Counted from the first letter of the stretch, positions 1 through 8,562 are shown. The stretch is 64,000 bases of DNA from Nonlabens agnitus (GCF_002994045.1 NZ_MQUC01000003.1:124001-188000), one strand, 5' to 3'. The notes: generated from the letters alone by a model not told the origin. Numbers and translations: made by a program.

Positions 1-700
1 TGGTGTATTTTTCTGGATTTTTAAGGAAGTCAACAATTTCTTGAACTTCTTCTTTGGCACCTTCTAGACCGGCAACGTCCTTAAATGTTGTTTTGACATC
101 AGTTTTCTGGTCAAAAAGCTTAGCCTTGGATTTTCCTATATTGAATATCTGTCCTCCAGCGCCACCACCAGCACCTCCCGACATGCGTCGCATTAAGAAT
201 ATCCAGATACCTATAATGATGATGAAAGGCAGCACGTTGATCAACAAGCTCCATAGACCATCATCTTCCGCATCAAATTTTAAAGTGGTTGATAGATCTT
301 TTTCTGTAATGATTTCATCAATCTTGCGCTCAAAAATTTCAAGATCTCCATATTCTACACTGTATTGTGGAATATCACCACCAGCTAAAACACCATCTTT
401 AATGGCTTTGCTGTGTTTTTGAAGTTTAAGGGCTTCTTGGGTTAGAAAGACTCTAGCAATACTTCTGTTTTTGACAACTACCACCTTGCTCACTTCACCA
501 TTCTCCAGATATTCAAAGAAATCATTAGGAGTAGTTACTTGCGGCGCCGTCAACTGGCTAGAAACAAAATTATAACCTAGAAAAAGCAAAATGATAGGTA
601 CTACGACCCACCATATACTAAACTTAGGTTTTTGATTAAGTGGCGAGCCCATTTTTTTAGGCGCCTTATTTTTTGGGTTACTATTATTATCCTGAGACAT
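1..700 (-). CDS. ftsH: ATP-dependent zinc metalloprotease FtsH, N-terminal part
   Basis: Membrane-anchored AAA+ protease that degrades misfolded membrane proteins and some regulators. The reading frame starts at the CAT of 698-700 and runs off the left edge after about 233 residues. Visible parts are a polar N-terminus, TM1 at about residues 27-46, the periplasmic FtsH_ext domain, TM2 at about 150-171, a Gly-rich linker (GGAGGGAGG) and the start of the AAA domain with the family sequence DVAGLEGAKEEV. The Walker and HEXXH motifs lie outside the window. It follows rsfS by 15 bases on the same strand, so the two are probably co-transcribed. Confidence 0.95.
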   Translation of the reverse strand, partial: MSQDNNSNPKNKAPKKMGSPLNQKPKFSIWWVVVPIILLFLGYNFVSSQLTAPQVTTPNDFFEYLENGEVSKVVVVKNRSIARVFLTQEALKLQKHSKAIKDGVLAGGDIPQYSVEYGDLEIFERKIDEIITEKDLSTTLKFDAEDDGLWSLLINVLPFIIIIGIWIFLMRRMSGGAGGGAGGQIFNIGKSKAKLFDQKTDVKTTFKDVAGLEGAKEEVQEIVDFLKNPEKYT

Positions 701-715
701 TAAGTTTTTTTGAAA

Positions 716-1087
716 TTAGTAAGTACTCTCAATATTTGTGGTAACGGCATCGCCCCACAATCCTTCCAGATCATAGTATTCACGTATCTGTTTTTGAAAA
801 ACATGAACCACTACATCCACATAATCCATAAGCACCCATTCACCTTGAGATGCACCTTCAACATGCCAGGCATTTTCCTGAAGTTGCTTGCTTACCTTTC
901 GTTGTACTGAATTTACTATGGCGTTTACTTGAGTATTTGAGGTACCATTGCAGATAATGAAATAGCTGGTCACCGTATTTTCAATTTCTCTCAAGTCTAG
1001 TATCGTTATATCATTTCCCTTTACATCTTCAATCCCAGCAACGATTTGCGAGATAAGAGCATCGGTAGAAACATTTTCTTTAATCAT
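716..1087 (-). CDS. rsfS: Ribosome silencing factor RsfS
   Basis: A 123-residue DUF143/RsfS/Iojap protein. The family binds ribosomal protein L14 on the 50S subunit and blocks subunit joining under nutrient limitation. The order LDLREIENTVTSYFIICNGTS ... VEGASQGEWVLMDYVDVVVHVF ... YYDLEGLWGD matches the family along its whole length, and the size is normal. It lies immediately upstream of ftsH (15-base gap) and diverges from birA. A TAnnTTTG-type -7 element on the minus strand (1107-1114) is placed to drive rsfS-ftsH. Confidence 0.93.
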   Translation of the reverse strand: MIKENVSTDALISQIVAGIEDVKGNDITILDLREIENTVTSYFIICNGTSNTQVNAIVNSVQRKVSKQLQENAWHVEGASQGEWVLMDYVDVVVHVFQKQIREYYDLEGLWGDAVTTNIESTY

Positions 1088-1106
1088 TAAAAATTTTTTG
1101 TATCCA

Positions 1107-1114
1107 CAAATTTA
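1107..1114 (-). promoter_or_regulatory. Candidate -7 promoter element for rsfS-ftsH
   Basis: On the minus strand it reads TAAATTTG, an exact match to the Bacteroidota -7 consensus TAnnTTTG, ending 19 bases before the rsfS ATG. No convincing TTG -33 element is seen at the usual spacing, so the call is tentative. Confidence 0.4.
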
Positions 1115-1126
1115 TTCTTTTTTTGA

Positions 1127-1879
1127 ATGTCCTTGAAAATAAGGTCCTTCAAACTTATCCTATTTGTGTCCTTTCAATTAGTCAAAATACATGCCACTGA
1201 GTCCACTAATGAGGATTTGAAAGTTCGCTTTCGCGAAAGCGAACTGCCACAACTCACTACACTATATACAGACCACCAGATGGCCGGTAAAGGTCAAATG
1301 GGAGCAAAGTGGCTTTCAGAACCTTATAAGAACTTGACATTCAGCATATTGATATCTGATTTGCTTAATGGTTTAACAGATTTTGAAATCAATAAATGGG
1401 TTGCCGTTACAGTAGTAGAGTGGTTGCGTCAAAAATTACAAATACAGGCAGTTATAAAATGGCCCAACGACATCCTGTCAGTAAATCATAAGCTAGGAGG
1501 TATTCTAATTGAAAACATCATACAAAACGGAAAGCGCCAGGCGACCATCATTGGTATAGGTTTAAACATCAATCAAACAGATTTTCAGGAGCTGCCTAAG
1601 GCAATTTCCCTAAGACAGATCACCGGTAAATCTTGGGATCTGGAAGATTTGCTTATAGACTTTATGACTTTTCTGGAAAAGAGCATTCAATCACCACAGG
1701 AATCTACCGATAGATATGAATCGCTACTTTTCAAGTTGGGTCGCAAGATGACATTTCAATGTCAAAATGAGGTATTCGAAGCACTAGTTCAAGGTGTAAC
1801 CTCAGATGGTAAATTAAGACTATCCGTCAAAGGAATTGAAACAATCTACGGGCTAAAGGAAATCTCCTGGATCTACTAG
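1127..1879 (+). CDS. birA: Biotin--[acetyl-CoA-carboxylase] ligase
   Basis: Attaches biotin to the biotin carboxyl carrier protein. The protein has 250 residues and only the catalytic and C-terminal domains; the N-terminal DNA-binding domain of E. coli BirA is absent, so it should not act as a repressor. Visible motifs are ESTN (about 25-28), AGKGQMG (about 53-59, the biotinyl-AMP loop, with Lys where many members have Arg), KWPNDI (111-116), GGILIE (124-129) and GIGLNIN (143-149). The first about 17 residues before LVKIHATESTN look non-conserved, so the true start may lie downstream of 1127. A copy of the iterated palindrome encodes RFRES at 34-38. It ends 4 bases inside the convergent SRPBCC gene. 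Confidence 0.9.
   Translation: MSLKIRSFKLILFVSFQLVKIHATESTNEDLKVRFRESELPQLTTLYTDHQMAGKGQMGAKWLSEPYKNLTFSILISDLLNGLTDFEINKWVAVTVVEWLRQKLQIQAVIKWPNDILSVNHKLGGILIENIIQNGKRQATIIGIGLNINQTDFQELPKAISLRQITGKSWDLEDLLIDFMTFLEKSIQSPQESTDRYESLLFKLGRKMTFQCQNEVFEALVQGVTSDGKLRLSVKGIETIYGLKEISWIY
1222..1245. repeat. Iterated palindrome copy 1 (24 bp perfect)
   Basis: Core GCTTTCGCGAAAGC with the inverted symmetry extending to 24 bp, the longest copy in the window. It lies inside birA, read as RFRES. Confidence 0.95.
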
Positions 1880-2262
1880 AGTTTCTCGATACCGTTAGCA
1901 AGTTGCTCCAAGAACTTATTGATAGGTCCTTTGATCATCATTGCCATCATGGCATTAAAATCTCCTTGAAAAAACAGTTGTGCTGCGGCACCTTGAGGGT
2001 CTTCTTCAATGTCTGCCGTTAAAGTAAACGACAATTTATCACCTAGTGAACCCAGTACAACCTTAGAATATGGAGTAGATTCCTTAAGCGTCAATTTAAT
2101 TTCTGGCATGCCTTTAAGGCCAAATAGGAATTTATCTTCTCCTAACAGTTCAAATTTTGCATCATCAGGTAAGAGGTGTTTGAAATTCTCTACTTGGGTC
2201 AGAAAATTATAAAGTTCTTCTGGTGATTTTTGTGTTTTGGCAACACGGCTTTCTAGATTCAT
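1876..2262 (-). CDS. SRPBCC (START/Bet v1-like) family protein
   Basis: A 128-residue soluble protein resembling the SRPBCC / polyketide-cyclase-like fold: an N-terminal strand and helix (SPEELYNFLTQVENFKHLLP), a beta-rich middle and a long C-terminal amphipathic helix containing MMAMMIKGPINKFLEQLANGI. There is no signal peptide. Members bind small hydrophobic ligands, but no specific role can be read here. It lies two bases downstream of pyrE on the same strand, so the two are likely one transcript. Function unknown. Confidence 0.75.
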   Translation of the reverse strand: MNLESRVAKTQKSPEELYNFLTQVENFKHLLPDDAKFELLGEDKFLFGLKGMPEIKLTLKESTPYSKVVLGSLGDKLSFTLTADIEEDPQGAAAQLFFQGDFNAMMAMMIKGPINKFLEQLANGIEKL

Positions 2263-2264
2263 AA

Positions 2265-2915
2265 TTAGGAGTTACTGTTGTTCCAGTTGCTGGGATCTTT
2301 TCTCCAGCTGGTAAGCAATTCAAGAGTCTTACTGTCAAAGTGACCTTGTTTGGTAGCTACTTCTATCAAGTGGTTGTAGTCGCTCAAAACCGTGAGTTCC
2401 ATATGGGCATCTTCAAAGTTTTGAACAGCAAAGTCAAATCCATAAGAGAAAAGAGCGACCATGCCTTTAATTTCTGCACCAGCATCTTTTAAAGCGGTGG
2501 CAGCATTAAGGCTGCTCATTCCGGTACTGATCAGATCCTCGACGATCACTACCTTTTGACCTTTATTAAGTTGCCCTTCTACCTGATTTTGACGACCGTG
2601 TTTTTTTGCTTCTGGCCGTACATAGATAAAGGGTAGGTTCATATAATCTGCTACCAGCATACCTATACCTATGGCGCCCGTAGCGACACCAGCGATCACA
2701 TCTGGTTTGCCGTAAAGGTGTTCAATTTGGGAAGCAAGATGTTCTCTAAGATAATTGCGAACGCTAGGATAGGAGAGCGTAATGCGATTGTCACAGTAGA
2801 TAGGAGATTTCCAACCACTGGCCCATGTGAAAGGTTTTTGTGGTTGTAATTTTATTGCCTTTATTTGCAACAGCAATTCAGCAGTTTTTATCCCAACGTT
2901 TTTATCTCTGACCAT
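2265..2915 (-). CDS. pyrE: Orotate phosphoribosyltransferase
   Basis: Converts orotate and PRPP to orotidine 5'-phosphate in UMP synthesis. From the ATG at 2915 the protein has 216 residues. It shows FTWASGWKSPIYCDNR (29-44), the GVATGAIGIG loop (76-85), YVRPEAKKHG with the flexible-loop lysines (99-107), and the PRPP-binding motif VVIVEDLISTG (122-132). A start at 2948 is possible in frame but would add 11 non-conserved residues and run into the divergent NUDIX gene. A TACATTTG element sits exactly four bases upstream of the 2915 ATG, which favours this start and suggests a leaderless mRNA. Confidence 0.95.
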   Translation of the reverse strand: MVRDKNVGIKTAELLLQIKAIKLQPQKPFTWASGWKSPIYCDNRITLSYPSVRNYLREHLASQIEHLYGKPDVIAGVATGAIGIGMLVADYMNLPFIYVRPEAKKHGRQNQVEGQLNKGQKVVIVEDLISTGMSSLNAATALKDAGAEIKGMVALFSYGFDFAVQNFEDAHMELTVLSDYNHLIEVATKQGHFDSKTLELLTSWRKDPSNWNNSNS

Positions 2916-2919
2916 GCCG

Positions 2920-2927
2920 CAAATGTA
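2920..2927 (-). promoter_or_regulatory. -7 promoter element of pyrE, 4 bases before ATG
   Basis: The minus strand reads TACATTTG, then CGGC, then ATG (2915-2913). It matches TAnnTTTG exactly. It overlaps the start codon of the divergent NUDIX gene at 2923. No good -33 element is seen (a TTTG lies only 12 bases upstream). Confidence 0.5.
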
Positions 2928-3513
2928 TAAAGTTTTTGTCAAAGACATCGCGGTTATCGTGACCTCTGACAGGGATCTTTTTCCTGATCATGATGCTTTC
3001 AATCTCAAAACGGTCAATTTCAAAAAGTTGATCAAGGCCATCAAGAAAAATAAAGTGGAGCGACCTTTACTTTACTCTAAAAATGAAGACAAGCTGCTCA
3101 AACGTTTGCACAAAAAAATACCGCTCGTACTGGCCGCAGGTGGTCTGGTAAAAAACCAAAAAGGCGAGTATCTATTCATCCATCGTAACGGAAAATGGGA
3201 CCTGCCCAAAGGAAAGACCGAAAAAAACGAGAGTATGGAAGCCACGGCTCTTCGAGAAGTAGAGGAAGAAACTGGTGTAGAAAATCTCTCCATCAATAAT
3301 TATATAGGTCCTACCTACCATGTGTTTTCACGCAATAACAAATACCGGCTTAAGTTGACTCACTGGTATGCCATGACCACCGATTATACTGGTCAACTGG
3401 TGCCTCAAGACAAAGAAGGTATTGATCAAGCCGTGTGGCTCAATGATGAACAAGCTCGTGAATCACTGGAACAAAGTTATGCCAATATCAAAGACGTATT
3501 TCTCAACGATTAA
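2923..3513 (+). CDS. NUDIX hydrolase
   Basis: Hydrolyses a nucleoside diphosphate linked to some moiety X; the substrate cannot be told. From ATG 2923 the protein has 196 residues (MYKVFVKD..., the usual N-terminus of flavobacterial homologues as I remember them). ATG 2914 (MPQ added) is an alternative. The Nudix box is complete at about 97-119: GKTEKNESMEATALREVEEETGV. An N-terminal domain of about 65 residues precedes the Nudix fold. It is transcribed divergently from pyrE with start codons 7 bases apart (or overlapping, if 2914 is used). Confidence 0.92.
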   Translation: MYKVFVKDIAVIVTSDRDLFPDHDAFNLKTVNFKKLIKAIKKNKVERPLLYSKNEDKLLKRLHKKIPLVLAAGGLVKNQKGEYLFIHRNGKWDLPKGKTEKNESMEATALREVEEETGVENLSINNYIGPTYHVFSRNNKYRLKLTHWYAMTTDYTGQLVPQDKEGIDQAVWLNDEQARESLEQSYANIKDVFLND

Positions 3514-5267
3514 TTCAATCGATAGATAGGATACGTAAGGTGCGCCGGTTCATAATTGGGAGACCTTTTATGAAGCCATGACAACTGTGCACCATTGCTG
3601 GCGGCAAATCCAGCATCGGTACGCTTGAGTGAGTCAAATTCTCTTTTAAGTTCTTTATTTTCATCCAGCATCTTTTTGGCCGTAGCTTCAAAAACATAGG
3701 TAGAATAACCTTCTTTTTGCTGTAGTATCGTGTCGAAGAAATTCCACTTAAAAAAGGAGTCAGACATCGCGGGCTCGAGCGTTTCAAGAATGTACTTGAT
3801 TCCAGGTTGTGCGGTAGGTATGATGATATCGCTTTCGCGAAAGCGAACTTTACCAACCTTCTCACTAACAACAATATTGCTATGCGGGTAGTGACCTTCA
3901 TAGGCGTTGCTGGCCGTGTCATAACTTTCTATTTTGTAGGTTCCTACTGTAAAGGTGCTGTCCTTTTCCAGAGGTTTCATGATCACATTGTTGAGCCTCA
4001 ATAGATCCAACACTTCCCATTGACCTTGTGGGATCACATAATATTCAGGAACGCGAATGGAGTCTGTCGCCTTGAAATAGTTTTGAAAAGCCGTTTTCTT
4101 GCTAAATGGCTGTTTCCTATCATAAGTCTGTAATTTGTTTCCCGTCAAATCACTTTCCTCGTTGATCGCTTCATAGCCCAAAAAGTTAAGCGTATCGGCT
4201 TTAGTTTGATCCAATTCAAAACTGGAAGCATAAAACGGATTCTCTTGAAAATTCTTGAAGTTTGATTTTCTAACTTCTTTGATTTTTTTGATGTCTCTAC
4301 TGCCTATGGCAATCATTTCTTCCATGATCGCCTTGGTTCCCATCACCCTATCTTTATAGGGTTTCAACATGTGTGTTTCTACCATCATTCCCAGCACGTT
4401 CCACAGTGAAGTGTATCCCGTAGAATATCTGGGATAATCCACAAACTGGCTAAAGCCATCTTCTGGCGATTGATTGAAAACGTTTACATAAGGTGTAATG
4501 GGTAGCGATCTTTTTTCAAGCGCTTTTTCCAGTGCTGGTTGTAGACTGTCATGCAAATAATCGCCTGCAGCGCCGCCCAATCGATTGTGCTGTGTAAAAA
4601 GATGAGTCAAAGTATATTGATAGTCTGCACCATTGCTAACATGGTTATCTATAAAAAGATCTGGTTTGATTTTATGGAATGCAGTGGCAAAGGCTCTGGC
4701 ATTGCGACTGTCTGCCTTTATAAAATCACGATTGAGGTCGTAGTTCCTCGCGTTACCTCTAAAACCATAGGATTCTGGGCCGTTTTGGTTGGTTCTTGTG
4801 GTAGAGTTTCGGTTAAGGGAACCACCTATGTTGTAAATCGCAACAGAGCTAAAGATGACGTTGTCGTCTACTTTTAAGGTGCCTGTGGCAAGGTCTCGCA
4901 TCAACATCATGGTGGCATCAATACCATCGCTTTCTCCTGGATGGATACCATTATTGATCATGATCTTGATACGATCCTCATTAGGAGAATCCCAATCTAT
5001 GCTTTTATTGGAGTAGTGTACGACGTGAAGTGGTTTACCGGCATCTGTATTGCCTACTTCTTCTATCGTGATGGTACTAAAACCTGCGGCCAGCTGCTGG
5101 TAAAAATCAATACATTCTTGATAGGTAGCGGTTTGGTTGCCATTACCTTTTTCAAAAGGAGTAAGATATTCTTTATCTGTGGTTGTAGTTGCTGAATTGG
5201 AGTCATTCGACGTGTCCTTACAACTCAAAACTGCAAAAGCGATGGCAAGTAAATAGGTCTTTCTCAT
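3510..5267 (-). CDS. Secreted lipoprotein M14-family zinc carboxypeptidase
   Basis: A 585-residue M14 metallopeptidase. The N-terminus is a lipoprotein signal with lipobox VLSC and the lipidated Cys at 16, so it acts in the periplasm or at the cell surface. Zinc ligands are visible as H109 and E112 (GIHPGES) and H209 (DNHVSNGADYQ), with the substrate-binding NARNYDLNRDF between them (172-182). The C-terminal 250 residues are a beta-rich extension without a recognised catalytic motif. A palindrome copy encodes RFRES in this extension. Peptide or muropeptide trimming is possible. The 3' end overlaps the convergent NUDIX gene by 4 bases, and the start overlaps the end of coaD by 4 bases. Confidence 0.88.
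   Translation of the reverse strand: MRKTYLLAIAFAVLSCKDTSNDSNSATTTTDKEYLTPFEKGNGNQTATYQECIDFYQQLAAGFSTITIEEVGNTDAGKPLHVVHYSNKSIDWDSPNEDRIKIMINNGIHPGESDGIDATMMLMRDLATGTLKVDDNVIFSSVAIYNIGGSLNRNSTTRTNQNGPESYGFRGNARNYDLNRDFIKADSRNARAFATAFHKIKPDLFIDNHVSNGADYQYTLTHLFTQHNRLGGAAGDYLHDSLQPALEKALEKRSLPITPYVNVFNQSPEDGFSQFVDYPRYSTGYTSLWNVLGMMVETHMLKPYKDRVMGTKAIMEEMIAIGSRDIKKIKEVRKSNFKNFQENPFYASSFELDQTKADTLNFLGYEAINEESDLTGNKLQTYDRKQPFSKKTAFQNYFKATDSIRVPEYYVIPQGQWEVLDLLRLNNVIMKPLEKDSTFTVGTYKIESYDTASNAYEGHYPHSNIVVSEKVGKVRFRESDIIIPTAQPGIKYILETLEPAMSDSFFKWNFFDTILQQKEGYSTYVFEATAKKMLDENKELKREFDSLKRTDAGFAASNGAQLSWLHKRSPNYEPAHLTYPIYRLN
3829..3846. repeat. Iterated palindrome copy 2 (18 bp)
   Basis: Perfect inverted symmetry around TCGCGA, inside the M14 peptidase gene; read on the minus strand as RFRES. 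Confidence 0.95.
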
Positions 5268-5719
5268 TTTTTCTCTACGGTATTAGGGACAAGTAGTTTG
5301 TAATCACCATTGTTACGCATCACATCACGTACGATGGAAGATGATATGTAACTGGTACGCACACTGGTGAGCAGAAACACGGTTTCTATCTCGCTTAATA
5401 ATCTATTGGTATGGCCTATAGCTTTTTCAAATTCAAAATCGGCAGGATTGCGGAGGCCTCTTAGAATGAAGTTGGCTTCATGTTTCTTACAAAAGTCCAC
5501 GGTTAGTCCTGAGTAGGTCATGACCTTGATCTTAGGCTCATTTTTATACAGTTCTTTTATAAACGCAACACGTTGATCCAATTCAAACATGTATTTCTTG
5601 TCTGCATTGATACCTATAGCGATGATAATCTCGTCAAAAAGATTCAACCCACGATTGATGATATCGCTATGCCCTAAGGTTATGGGATCAAAACTTCCCG
5701 GGAAAACGGCTCTTCTCAT
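5264..5719 (-). CDS. coaD: Pantetheine-phosphate adenylyltransferase
   Basis: Catalyses the penultimate step of coenzyme A synthesis, 4'-phosphopantetheine plus ATP to dephospho-CoA. The protein has 151 residues, close to the family norm. It shows GSFDPITLGH (8-17, the nucleotidyltransferase TxGH motif), RGLRNPADFEFE (88-98) and ISSSIVRD (125-132, the second ATP motif). The start overlaps the end of ddl by 4 bases and the end overlaps the M14 gene by 4 bases, so ddl-coaD-M14 is a tightly packed operon. Confidence 0.96.
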   Translation of the reverse strand: MRRAVFPGSFDPITLGHSDIINRGLNLFDEIIIAIGINADKKYMFELDQRVAFIKELYKNEPKIKVMTYSGLTVDFCKKHEANFILRGLRNPADFEFEKAIGHTNRLLSEIETVFLLTSVRTSYISSSIVRDVMRNNGDYKLLVPNTVEKK

Positions 5720-6696
5720 TTCTTGTGGTTTTTTATGGTGTCTTCAATAATCGCAGTCAGTACAGTACCCAATTCTTTGCCTGCAGCCCTGATTTGTTGT
5801 GGGATGATGCTCTCGCGACTCATTCCAGGATTGGTATTGATTTCTATAAAATGCGGTGTTCCTTCATGGAATATAAAGTCTGCCCTTGCAATTCCCTTTA
5901 ATTTCAAAATGCTATAAATGCGTTTGCTTAATTCTTGAACCGCCAGTGTGGCAGACTCTGTGAGTCTTGCTGGCGTGATTTCCTGGGCTTTACCCATATA
6001 CTTTGCCTCATAGTCAAAAAAGTCATTTTCGCTCACAATTTCAGTTGGAGGTAAAGAATGAACGGTATCACCTATTTGATATATGCCTACAGATACTTCC
6101 ATTCCATCCAGGAATGATTCAATAATGATTTCATCGTCCACTGCAAATGCGGTTTGTAACGCTTTCGCGAAAGCGGAAACCTCATAGACTTTTGAAACGC
6201 CAAAACTGCTACCACTGCGATTTGCCTTTACAAAACAGGGCAGACCTACCACTTCTACAATATGTTCAAAATTAACGTCTTCACCTTCATTAAGATACAA
6301 ATGCCTGCCGGTATGGATGCTCCAGGGCTTCAACACCGCAATACAATCCCTTTTATTAAAAGTAATGGCAGATTGATAGGAGTCGCAAGAAGTTTGCGGC
6401 ATGTCAAGAAGCTCGAGATAAGCCTGGAAAATACCGTCCTCGCCTGGCGTACCATGTATCGTATTGTAAACCGCATCAAAATTGATACGTTCGCTATCTA
6501 CAGTTACCGTAAAGTCATTTTTATCAATGTCATAGGTGTTGTTTTCGGTCTTGAGAAACCATCTATCTTTTTCAATAATGATGGGAAACCCCTTGAATAA
6601 TTTAGGATCTAGATTTTCCATAATGACGTGACCACTCTTGATGGAAATTTCTTTCTCACTGGAATAGCCGCCCATGATGACTGCGATGTTTCTCAT
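5716..6696 (-). CDS. ddl: D-alanine--D-alanine ligase
   Basis: ATP-grasp enzyme that makes the D-Ala-D-Ala dipeptide for peptidoglycan. 326 residues. The N-terminus IAVIMGGYSSEKEISIKSG is the family's substrate loop; KANRSGSSFGVSK is the ATP-binding segment; the C-terminal third has RADFIFHEGTPHFIEINTNPGM with the metal-binding Glu and Asn. A palindrome copy encodes AFAKA in the middle domain, at a surface helix position by inference. It is the first gene of ddl-coaD-M14, with a -7 element at 6725-6732. Confidence 0.96.
   Translation of the reverse strand: MRNIAVIMGGYSSEKEISIKSGHVIMENLDPKLFKGFPIIIEKDRWFLKTENNTYDIDKNDFTVTVDSERINFDAVYNTIHGTPGEDGIFQAYLELLDMPQTSCDSYQSAITFNKRDCIAVLKPWSIHTGRHLYLNEGEDVNFEHIVEVVGLPCFVKANRSGSSFGVSKVYEVSAFAKALQTAFAVDDEIIIESFLDGMEVSVGIYQIGDTVHSLPPTEIVSENDFFDYEAKYMGKAQEITPARLTESATLAVQELSKRIYSILKLKGIARADFIFHEGTPHFIEINTNPGMSRESIIPQQIRAAGKELGTVLTAIIEDTIKNHKK
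6160..6175. repeat. Iterated palindrome copy 3 (16 bp)
   Basis: CGCTTTCGCGAAAGCG inside ddl, read on the minus strand as AFAKA. Confidence 0.95.
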
Positions 6697-6724
6697 AAAG
6701 TACTCTTGAATTGGAGAGGTACAA

Positions 6725-6732
6725 CAAAGTTA
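6725..6732 (-). promoter_or_regulatory. Candidate -7 promoter element of ddl
   Basis: The minus strand reads TAACTTTG, 28 bases before the ddl ATG. The -33 element is not evident. Confidence 0.45.
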
Positions 6733-6767
6733 CGAAAGGTGTCGTTCTTAGTTAGATCATACATTCT

Positions 6768-6775
6768 TATCTTTG
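6768..6775 (+). promoter_or_regulatory. Candidate -7 promoter element of the PASTA-rluD operon
   Basis: TATCTTTG on the plus strand, 57 bases before the PASTA-protein ATG and back-to-back with the ddl element. No clear TTG at -33. Confidence 0.45.
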
Positions 6776-6832
6776 AGACTTATTTTAATCCCTAATTTGA
6801 AGCCTTGTGCTTCAAGATGAAACGCCTGATTT

Positions 6833-7462
6833 ATGAATTTTTTGCAGTTCATGTTTACCAAGACTTTTTGGGTTCAAATGTTGCTTGCCGTCCTATTGGT
6901 GGTGGTTTTGTGTTTTGGTTATCTCTACTGGCTGGACTGGCATACCAATCACGGTCAACAAATCACGGTTCCAGATCTTTCCCGCAAGAGTTTATCAGAG
7001 GCTGATGAAATATTGGAAGAACTGGATCTGCGCCGTCATATCATTGACAGCGCCAGCTTCAATCCTGATTTTCCACCTAGATCTGTGATCGAACAAAATC
7101 CCAAGGCCGGTTTATTTGTAAAAGAGAATAGACAGATATACATCAAGCTCAATCCTTCTGATTATGGAAAGGTGTTGGTGCCTAACGTAGTTTTCAAAAC
7201 TAAACGTCAAGCCATACCTACACTCGAAGCCCTAGGATTTAAAATAGGTGACATTACCTACAAACAGAACATCGCCAAGGATATGGTGCTTGAAATCAAG
7301 CATAAAGGTGAGAATCTAGAATCTGGAACGCAGCTGCGCAAGGCATCAGTCATTGATCTGGTTTTAGGAGATGGGACTAGAGAAGGTCAGGAATATGAAG
7401 AAGAATCTCAGGATATCGAAGATGAGAATATCGATGTAGAAGCTGTTGAAGATGATGCTTAA
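6833..7462 (+). CDS. PASTA-domain single-pass membrane protein
   Basis: A 209-residue protein with one TM helix (about residues 13-34), then two to three PASTA repeats (ITVPDLSRKSLSEADEILEELDLR..., VLVPNVVFKTKRQAIPTLEALGFKIG...) and a strongly acidic tail. PASTA domains bind muropeptides or D-Ala-D-Ala groups in kinases and penicillin-binding proteins; here no kinase or transpeptidase domain is attached. It sits beside ddl (divergent) and overlaps rluD by 17 bases, an arrangement I recall as common in flavobacteria. A role near the cell wall is inferred. Confidence 0.85.
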   Translation: MNFLQFMFTKTFWVQMLLAVLLVVVLCFGYLYWLDWHTNHGQQITVPDLSRKSLSEADEILEELDLRRHIIDSASFNPDFPPRSVIEQNPKAGLFVKENRQIYIKLNPSDYGKVLVPNVVFKTKRQAIPTLEALGFKIGDITYKQNIAKDMVLEIKHKGENLESGTQLRKASVIDLVLGDGTREGQEYEEESQDIEDENIDVEAVEDDA

Positions 7463-8492
7463 TAGCTATGATGAGGACATGGATGAGGATAATCTCCATG
7501 AACATTACCATTTTGTTGCGAGTGCTGGTCAGGTACCCTTAAGGATTGATAAATTCTTGATGAATTTTATCGAGAATTCCACACGCAATAAAATCCAGAG
7601 TGCGATCAAGGACGGATCTGTTAGAGTCAACGGCGATATCGTAAAATCTAATTACAAGGTAAAACCAGAGGACGATATCAAGGTACTATTGAATCATCCA
7701 CCGCACGAGAACCTGCTGGTGGCAGAAAATATACCGTTAGATATTGTTTATGAAGATGACACACTTGTAGTAGTCAACAAACCAGCTGGAATGGTGGTTC
7801 ATCCAGGTCACGGTAATTATTCAGGTACTTTGATCAATGCACTTATTTATCATTTTGAAAATCTACCCAATAATTCAAGTGAACGTCCAGGTCTAGTCCA
7901 CAGGATTGATAAGGATACCAGTGGTTTGTTAGTGGTTGCAAAGACTGAACACGCCATGTCTTATTTATCAGCCCAGTTTGCTGCCAAAACCAGTGAGCGT
8001 GAATATGTAGCCATCGCTTGGGGAAATTTTGTAGAACCTAAGGGAACCGTAGAAGGCAATATAGGCAGGCATCCTAAAAACAGATTACAGAATACCGTCT
8101 GGGAAGGCGATGATAGCGATAAAGGAAAACCTGCGGTAACGCATTATGAGGTCCTTGAGGATTTGGGGTATGTGTCTGTCATTAAATGTAAACTGGAAAC
8201 GGGTCGTACGCACCAGATTAGGGTGCACCTTAAACATATAGGTCATACCTTGTTTAATGATGAGCGTTATGGCGGTGATCGCATTTTAAAAGGGACCAAC
8301 TTTACTAAGTACAAACAGTTTGTAGATAACTGTTTTAAAGTGCTGCCCAGACAGGCGCTACACGCTAAAACATTAGGCTTTGAACATCCAGTTACTAAGG
8401 AATGGATGAGTTTCTCAAGCGAGATTCCAGAAGATATGGCAGCCTGCATTGAAAAATGGCGCAGTTATGCCAGTCATGCGCACCTAGAGTAA
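7446..8492 (+). CDS. rluD: 23S rRNA pseudouridine synthase, RluD type
   Basis: Isomerises specific uridines in 23S rRNA (1911/1915/1917 in E. coli). 348 residues, with an S4 RNA-binding domain (about 31-90) and a catalytic domain containing GLVHRIDKDTSGLLVVAK, catalytic Asp155. Further motifs are VVNKPAGMVVHPG (109-121) and LETGRTHQIRVHL. The start overlaps the preceding gene by 17 bases; starting later at MDEDNLHEHY would also be possible because the first about 20 residues are acidic and non-conserved. Confidence 0.92.
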   Translation: MKMMLNSYDEDMDEDNLHEHYHFVASAGQVPLRIDKFLMNFIENSTRNKIQSAIKDGSVRVNGDIVKSNYKVKPEDDIKVLLNHPPHENLLVAENIPLDIVYEDDTLVVVNKPAGMVVHPGHGNYSGTLINALIYHFENLPNNSSERPGLVHRIDKDTSGLLVVAKTEHAMSYLSAQFAAKTSEREYVAIAWGNFVEPKGTVEGNIGRHPKNRLQNTVWEGDDSDKGKPAVTHYEVLEDLGYVSVIKCKLETGRTHQIRVHLKHIGHTLFNDERYGGDRILKGTNFTKYKQFVDNCFKVLPRQALHAKTLGFEHPVTKEWMSFSSEIPEDMAACIEKWRSYASHAHLE

Positions 8493-8562
8493 TTCAAACT
8501 AGCAGAATAGTGTAGTTATTTTTTGGCCTTCAATCCTTATTTTAGAGATTTAAAACATTTCT

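Noticed and set aside
54..422. Plus-strand frame of 122 codons at the left edge
   Set aside because: It is the antisense of ftsH; the minus frame gives an unbroken FtsH N-terminus.
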